Assembly: GCA_028277325.1 (NCBI GenBank)
Contig: JANQGL010000017.1
Coordinates: forward strand, 1 to 15,413
Source of the DNA: Magnetospira sp.
Lineage (GTDB): Bacteria; Pseudomonadota; Alphaproteobacteria; Rhodospirillales; Magnetospiraceae
Direction of reading: 5' to 3'
Length of the DNA: 15,413 nt
Shown here: positions 12,668 through 15,413 of the stretch, one piece after another
How the letters are laid out: each line of letters begins with the position of its first letter
How positions within the stretch are numbered: the first letter of the stretch is position 1
Position numbers and translations under genes: made by a program
The notes under the pieces: generated by a model
The model's input: the letters and a program-made list of their open reading frames with translations, nothing else
What the model was told of the DNA's origin: nothing
Database searches by the model: none

Positions 12668-15292
12668 ATGGGCAAGGGCAACGGCGAGACGGCCGGCGGC
12701 GGCGCGCAGAACGAGCTGCTGCAGGACATGATCGCGGAGGCCGACACCGGCGCCCGCAAGCCCGACAACCCGCTGATCCACAGGTTTCTGCTTCTCACCG
12801 CCCTGACGTGGTCGGTATTCCAGGTCTACGTGGCCTCGCCGCTGGTTCTCGAGTTCACCCCCTGGATGAACGAGACGGTGGTCAAGCAGATCCACCTGGC
12901 GTTCTCGATCTTCCTGACCTTTCTGAGTTATCCGGCGTTCAAGACGTCGCCGCGCCGGCATATCCCGGTCCTCGACTGGGGGCTGGCGATCGTCGCCGCC
13001 GCCACCTGTCTCTATCTGGTGGCGCTCAAGGATTCCCTGGCGATGCGGCCCGGCGCACCGATCCAGGCCGACGTGGTGGTCGCGGTGATCGGGGTCGTCC
13101 TGCTGCTGGAGGCCACCCGCCGCGCCCTCGGGCCGCCGCTGATGGTGGTCGCCATCGTGTTCCTCACCTATGCCTTCGCCGGTTCCCACATGCCGGACGT
13201 GATCGCCCACCAGGGGGCCTCGGTGAACAAGGCGGCGTCCCACTACTGGCTGCTTACAGAGGGGGTTTTCGGGGTCGCCATCGGCGTCTCGGCGACCATG
13301 GTGTTCCTGTTCGTCCTGTTCGGCGCCCTCCTGGAGCAGGCCGGGGCGGGCAACTACTTCATCCGCGTGGCGTTCTCCCTGCTCGGCCACCTGCGCGGCG
13401 GCCCGGCCAAGGCGGCGGTGGTGTCCTCGGCGATGACCGGGATGATCTCCGGGTCGTCGATCGCCAACGTGGTGACCACCGGCACCTTCACCATCCCGCT
13501 GATGAAGAAGGTCGGCTTCCCGCCCGAGAAGGCCGGCGCGGTGGAGGTCGCCTCGTCGACCAACGGCCAGCTGACGCCGCCGATCATGGGCGCCGCCGCC
13601 TTCCTGATGGTCGAATACGTCGGCATCTCCTACATCGAGGTGATCAAGCATGCCTTCCTGCCGGCGATCATCTCCTACATCGCCCTGGTCTACATCGTTC
13701 ACCTGGAGGCCATGAAGGCCGGCATGCGGGGCCTCCCCCGAGTGCACGGCATGGGGCTGAAGGGCCGGCTGATCGGCGTTTCGAGCGTCCTGATCGTCCT
13801 CGGGGCCCTGGTCTGGGTGCTGCCGCCGACCATGGGCTGGACCAAGGACGTCGCCGGCGACGCCACGCCCTGGGTGATGGCGGGCGTCCTGATACTGGCC
13901 TATCTGGCCCTGCTGCGGGTGGCGACCCGGGTCCCCGACCTGCCGCCGAGCCACGAGATCGACCAACTGCCGCCGGTCGGCCCGACCGTGAAAGCCGGCC
14001 TGCACTTCCTGCTGCCGGTGCTGGTCCTGGTCTGGCTGCTGACCGTGGAGCGCTTCTCGCCCGGCCTGTCGGCGTTCTGGGCGGTGGTGTTCATGGCCTT
14101 CATCGTGGTCACCCAGAAGCCCCTCAAGGCCCTGATGCGCGGCGACGACGAGCGGGAGGCCCGGGTGGTCGCCGAGGGATTCACCGACCTGGTCGGCGGC
14201 CTCATCAACGGCGCCCGCAACATGGTCGGGATCGGCGTCGCCACGGCGACCGCCGGCATCGTGGTCGGCACCGTGACCCTGACCGGCCTCGGCCAGGTGA
14301 TGATCGAGTTCGTCGAACTGATCTCCGGCGGCCAGTTGATCCTGGTTCTGATATTCACCGCCATGATCAGCCTGCTGCTCGGCATGGGCCTGCCGACCAC
14401 CGCCAACTACATCGTGGTGTCCAGCCTGATGGCCCCGGTGATCGTCTCCCTGGGCACGGAAAGCGGTCTGATCGTGCCGATGATCGCCGCCCACATGTTC
14501 GTGTTCTATTTCGGCATCCTGGCCGACGACACGCCGCCGGTGGGCCTGGCCGCCTTCGCGGCCGCCGCGATCAGCCGCGGCGATCCGATCCGCACCGGCC
14601 TGCAGGGCTTCATGTACGACATCCGCACCGCGATCCTGCCGTTCCTGTTCATCTTCAACACCGAGCTGCTGATGATCAACATCGAGGGCCCGGTGCACCT
14701 GGCAATGGTGGTCGCCGCCGCGGTGGGCGCGATGATGATGTTCGCCGCCGCGACGCAGGGCTTCTTCGTCACCCGCAACCGGGCCTACGAGACCCTGGCG
14801 CTGCTGCTCATCGCCTTCACCCTGTTCCGCCCCGGCTACTTCTGGGACAAGGTCTACGACCCCTACGAACGCCACGCGCCGGCCGAGGTGGTGGCGGAGT
14901 TCGGCCGCCTGGCGCCCGGCACCGACATCCATATCAATCTCCTCGGCAGGGACGTCAACCAGAAGCCGTTTACCCGGATCCTGCGGATCCGGGTGCCGGA
15001 GGACGCGGCGGGCGCCGCCTTTGACGACCCGGCCGAACGCGGCCTGGCGCGCTTCGACCGGAGCCTCGGCATGCAGCCCGAGCTGTTCGACGACAACCTG
15101 GAGGTCTTCGTCACCTGGGGCGGCTACGCCGAACGGCAGGGGGTCCAGAACGGCTGGCGGATCGTCAGCCTCGACGTGCCGTCCGACCGGCCGCCCAAGC
15201 AGATCATGTTCCTGCCGGCGATCCTGCTGGCCGGCTTGGTCTATCTGTCGCAAGCGCGCCGCGCCCGCCGCGCGGCGACGGCCACCGCCTAG
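12668..15292 (+). CDS. Fused TRAP transporter permease (DctQ-DctM type, DUF3394 C-terminus)
   Basis: This 874-residue inner-membrane protein joins the small and large TRAP permease subunits, as usual for TAXI systems, and imports substrate with sodium or protons. Helices around residues 37-165 are the DctQ-like part. The DctM-like part carries 'GMISGSSIANVVTTGTFTIPLM' in two signature steps (258-279) and the second copy 'LLGMGLPTTANYIVV' (570-584), followed by 'YFGILADDTPPVGLAAFAAAAI'. After two more helices to about 725, a soluble segment of about 120 residues ends in 'YAERQGVQNGWRIVSLDV' and a last helix at 845-862. This is the DUF3394 pattern and probably lies in the periplasm. The ATG at 12668 has GGGGA at 12656-12660. 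Substrate identity follows the binding protein; no truncation is seen. Confidence 0.95.
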   Translation: MGKGNGETAGGGAQNELLQDMIAEADTGARKPDNPLIHRFLLLTALTWSVFQVYVASPLVLEFTPWMNETVVKQIHLAFSIFLTFLSYPAFKTSPRRHIPVLDWGLAIVAAATCLYLVALKDSLAMRPGAPIQADVVVAVIGVVLLLEATRRALGPPLMVVAIVFLTYAFAGSHMPDVIAHQGASVNKAASHYWLLTEGVFGVAIGVSATMVFLFVLFGALLEQAGAGNYFIRVAFSLLGHLRGGPAKAAVVSSAMTGMISGSSIANVVTTGTFTIPLMKKVGFPPEKAGAVEVASSTNGQLTPPIMGAAAFLMVEYVGISYIEVIKHAFLPAIISYIALVYIVHLEAMKAGMRGLPRVHGMGLKGRLIGVSSVLIVLGALVWVLPPTMGWTKDVAGDATPWVMAGVLILAYLALLRVATRVPDLPPSHEIDQLPPVGPTVKAGLHFLLPVLVLVWLLTVERFSPGLSAFWAVVFMAFIVVTQKPLKALMRGDDEREARVVAEGFTDLVGGLINGARNMVGIGVATATAGIVVGTVTLTGLGQVMIEFVELISGGQLILVLIFTAMISLLLGMGLPTTANYIVVSSLMAPVIVSLGTESGLIVPMIAAHMFVFYFGILADDTPPVGLAAFAAAAISRGDPIRTGLQGFMYDIRTAILPFLFIFNTELLMINIEGPVHLAMVVAAAVGAMMMFAAATQGFFVTRNRAYETLALLLIAFTLFRPGYFWDKVYDPYERHAPAEVVAEFGRLAPGTDIHINLLGRDVNQKPFTRILRIRVPEDAAGAAFDDPAERGLARFDRSLGMQPELFDDNLEVFVTWGGYAERQGVQNGWRIVSLDVPSDRPPKQIMFLPAILLAGLVYLSQARRARRAATATA

Positions 15293-15413
15293 GGCCTGTA
15301 GACAATCATCTTGGGAGCCTCGGTTCGTGCGCAATCGGCCCGGCTCCGGGAGTTAGGACGAAGGACATGCCGGGCATGTTCGAGGACGAACGACGCCGAG
15401 CCGGGCCGATTGC
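15293..15413. mobile_element. Edge element with a 16-bp inverted repeat, possible MITE/IS derivative (partial)
   Basis: Right after the permease stop, which sits in a CTAG, the sequence changes to a block with nested repeats. GCAATCGGCCCGGCTC at 15331-15346 is repeated inverted, without mismatch, at 15398-15413, the last base of the window. Between them are a 7-bp dyad with a 1-base centre (15365-15379) and two copies of AGGACGAA (15355-15362, 15383-15390). A short open frame starts at ATG 15367 ('MPGMFEDERRR') and runs off the end. 'GGGCCTGTAGACAATC' at the left boundary looks like an insertion-sequence terminus, and CTAG is a common IS5-type target. The element call is inference. Confidence 0.4.

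Noticed and set aside
12512..15334. A 940-codon open frame on the minus strand opposite the TRAP permease
   Set aside because: It is His-, Asp-, Gln- and Gly-rich without any domain pattern, and mirrors the permease codons. Long antisense frames are expected at this GC content.
1..15413. CRISPR array, tRNA or rRNA genes, prophage or defence genes
   Set aside because: No regularly spaced repeats, cloverleaf-like segments or recognisable phage or defence proteins were found on either strand.

Overview
The window is high-GC, densely coded DNA typical of an alphaproteobacterium, most likely of the Rhodospirillales type. The lineage call rests on the Hsp20-DUF1150 gene pair, the fused TAXI-TRAP permease ending in a DUF3394-like region, the GC-saturated third codon positions and the short intergenic gaps. 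It is an inference from gene content; there is no rRNA, tRNA or CRISPR array here.

Bases 1-5600 are mostly housekeeping or stress genes on the + strand. They are the 3' part of a DUF4340 gene, a small convergent membrane-protein gene, an unrecognised 165-aa protein coupled to glucokinase (glk), a small heat-shock protein with its DUF1150 partner, an EamA/DMT exporter, and an exported sorbosone-dehydrogenase-type beta-propeller. Bases 5857-8118 hold a soluble PAS histidine kinase without a visible response regulator, convergent with adenine phosphoribosyltransferase (apt). A perfect 9-bp hairpin separates those two.

Bases 8261-15292 form the most interesting part: an apparent catabolic and uptake locus. 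An RpiR/SIS-type regulator, a class III PLP aminotransferase and a beta-keto acid cleavage enzyme (BKACE, DUF849) overlap by 4 bases at each junction. A 203-bp leader follows, then a TAXI-type periplasmic binding protein and a fused TRAP permease. The simplest reading is that the transporter imports a small organic acid or amino acid, the aminotransferase makes a keto acid, and BKACE cleaves it with acetyl-CoA. From memory of the Kce reference enzyme, two active-site positions differ in this BKACE, so its substrate is probably not the classical 3-keto-5-aminohexanoate. Two 16-bp dyads exactly 30 bp apart lie on the proposed regulator promoter and are good operator candidates.

The leader before the binding-protein gene holds a 12-bp direct repeat, a strong hairpin and a small hairpin that covers the Shine-Dalgarno. 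A 12-bp GC hairpin sits between the binding-protein and permease genes. The right edge (15293-15413) holds a perfect 16-bp inverted repeat that runs off the window, probably part of a small mobile or MITE-like element inserted at the permease stop codon. No gene-free stretch exceeds 300 bases.
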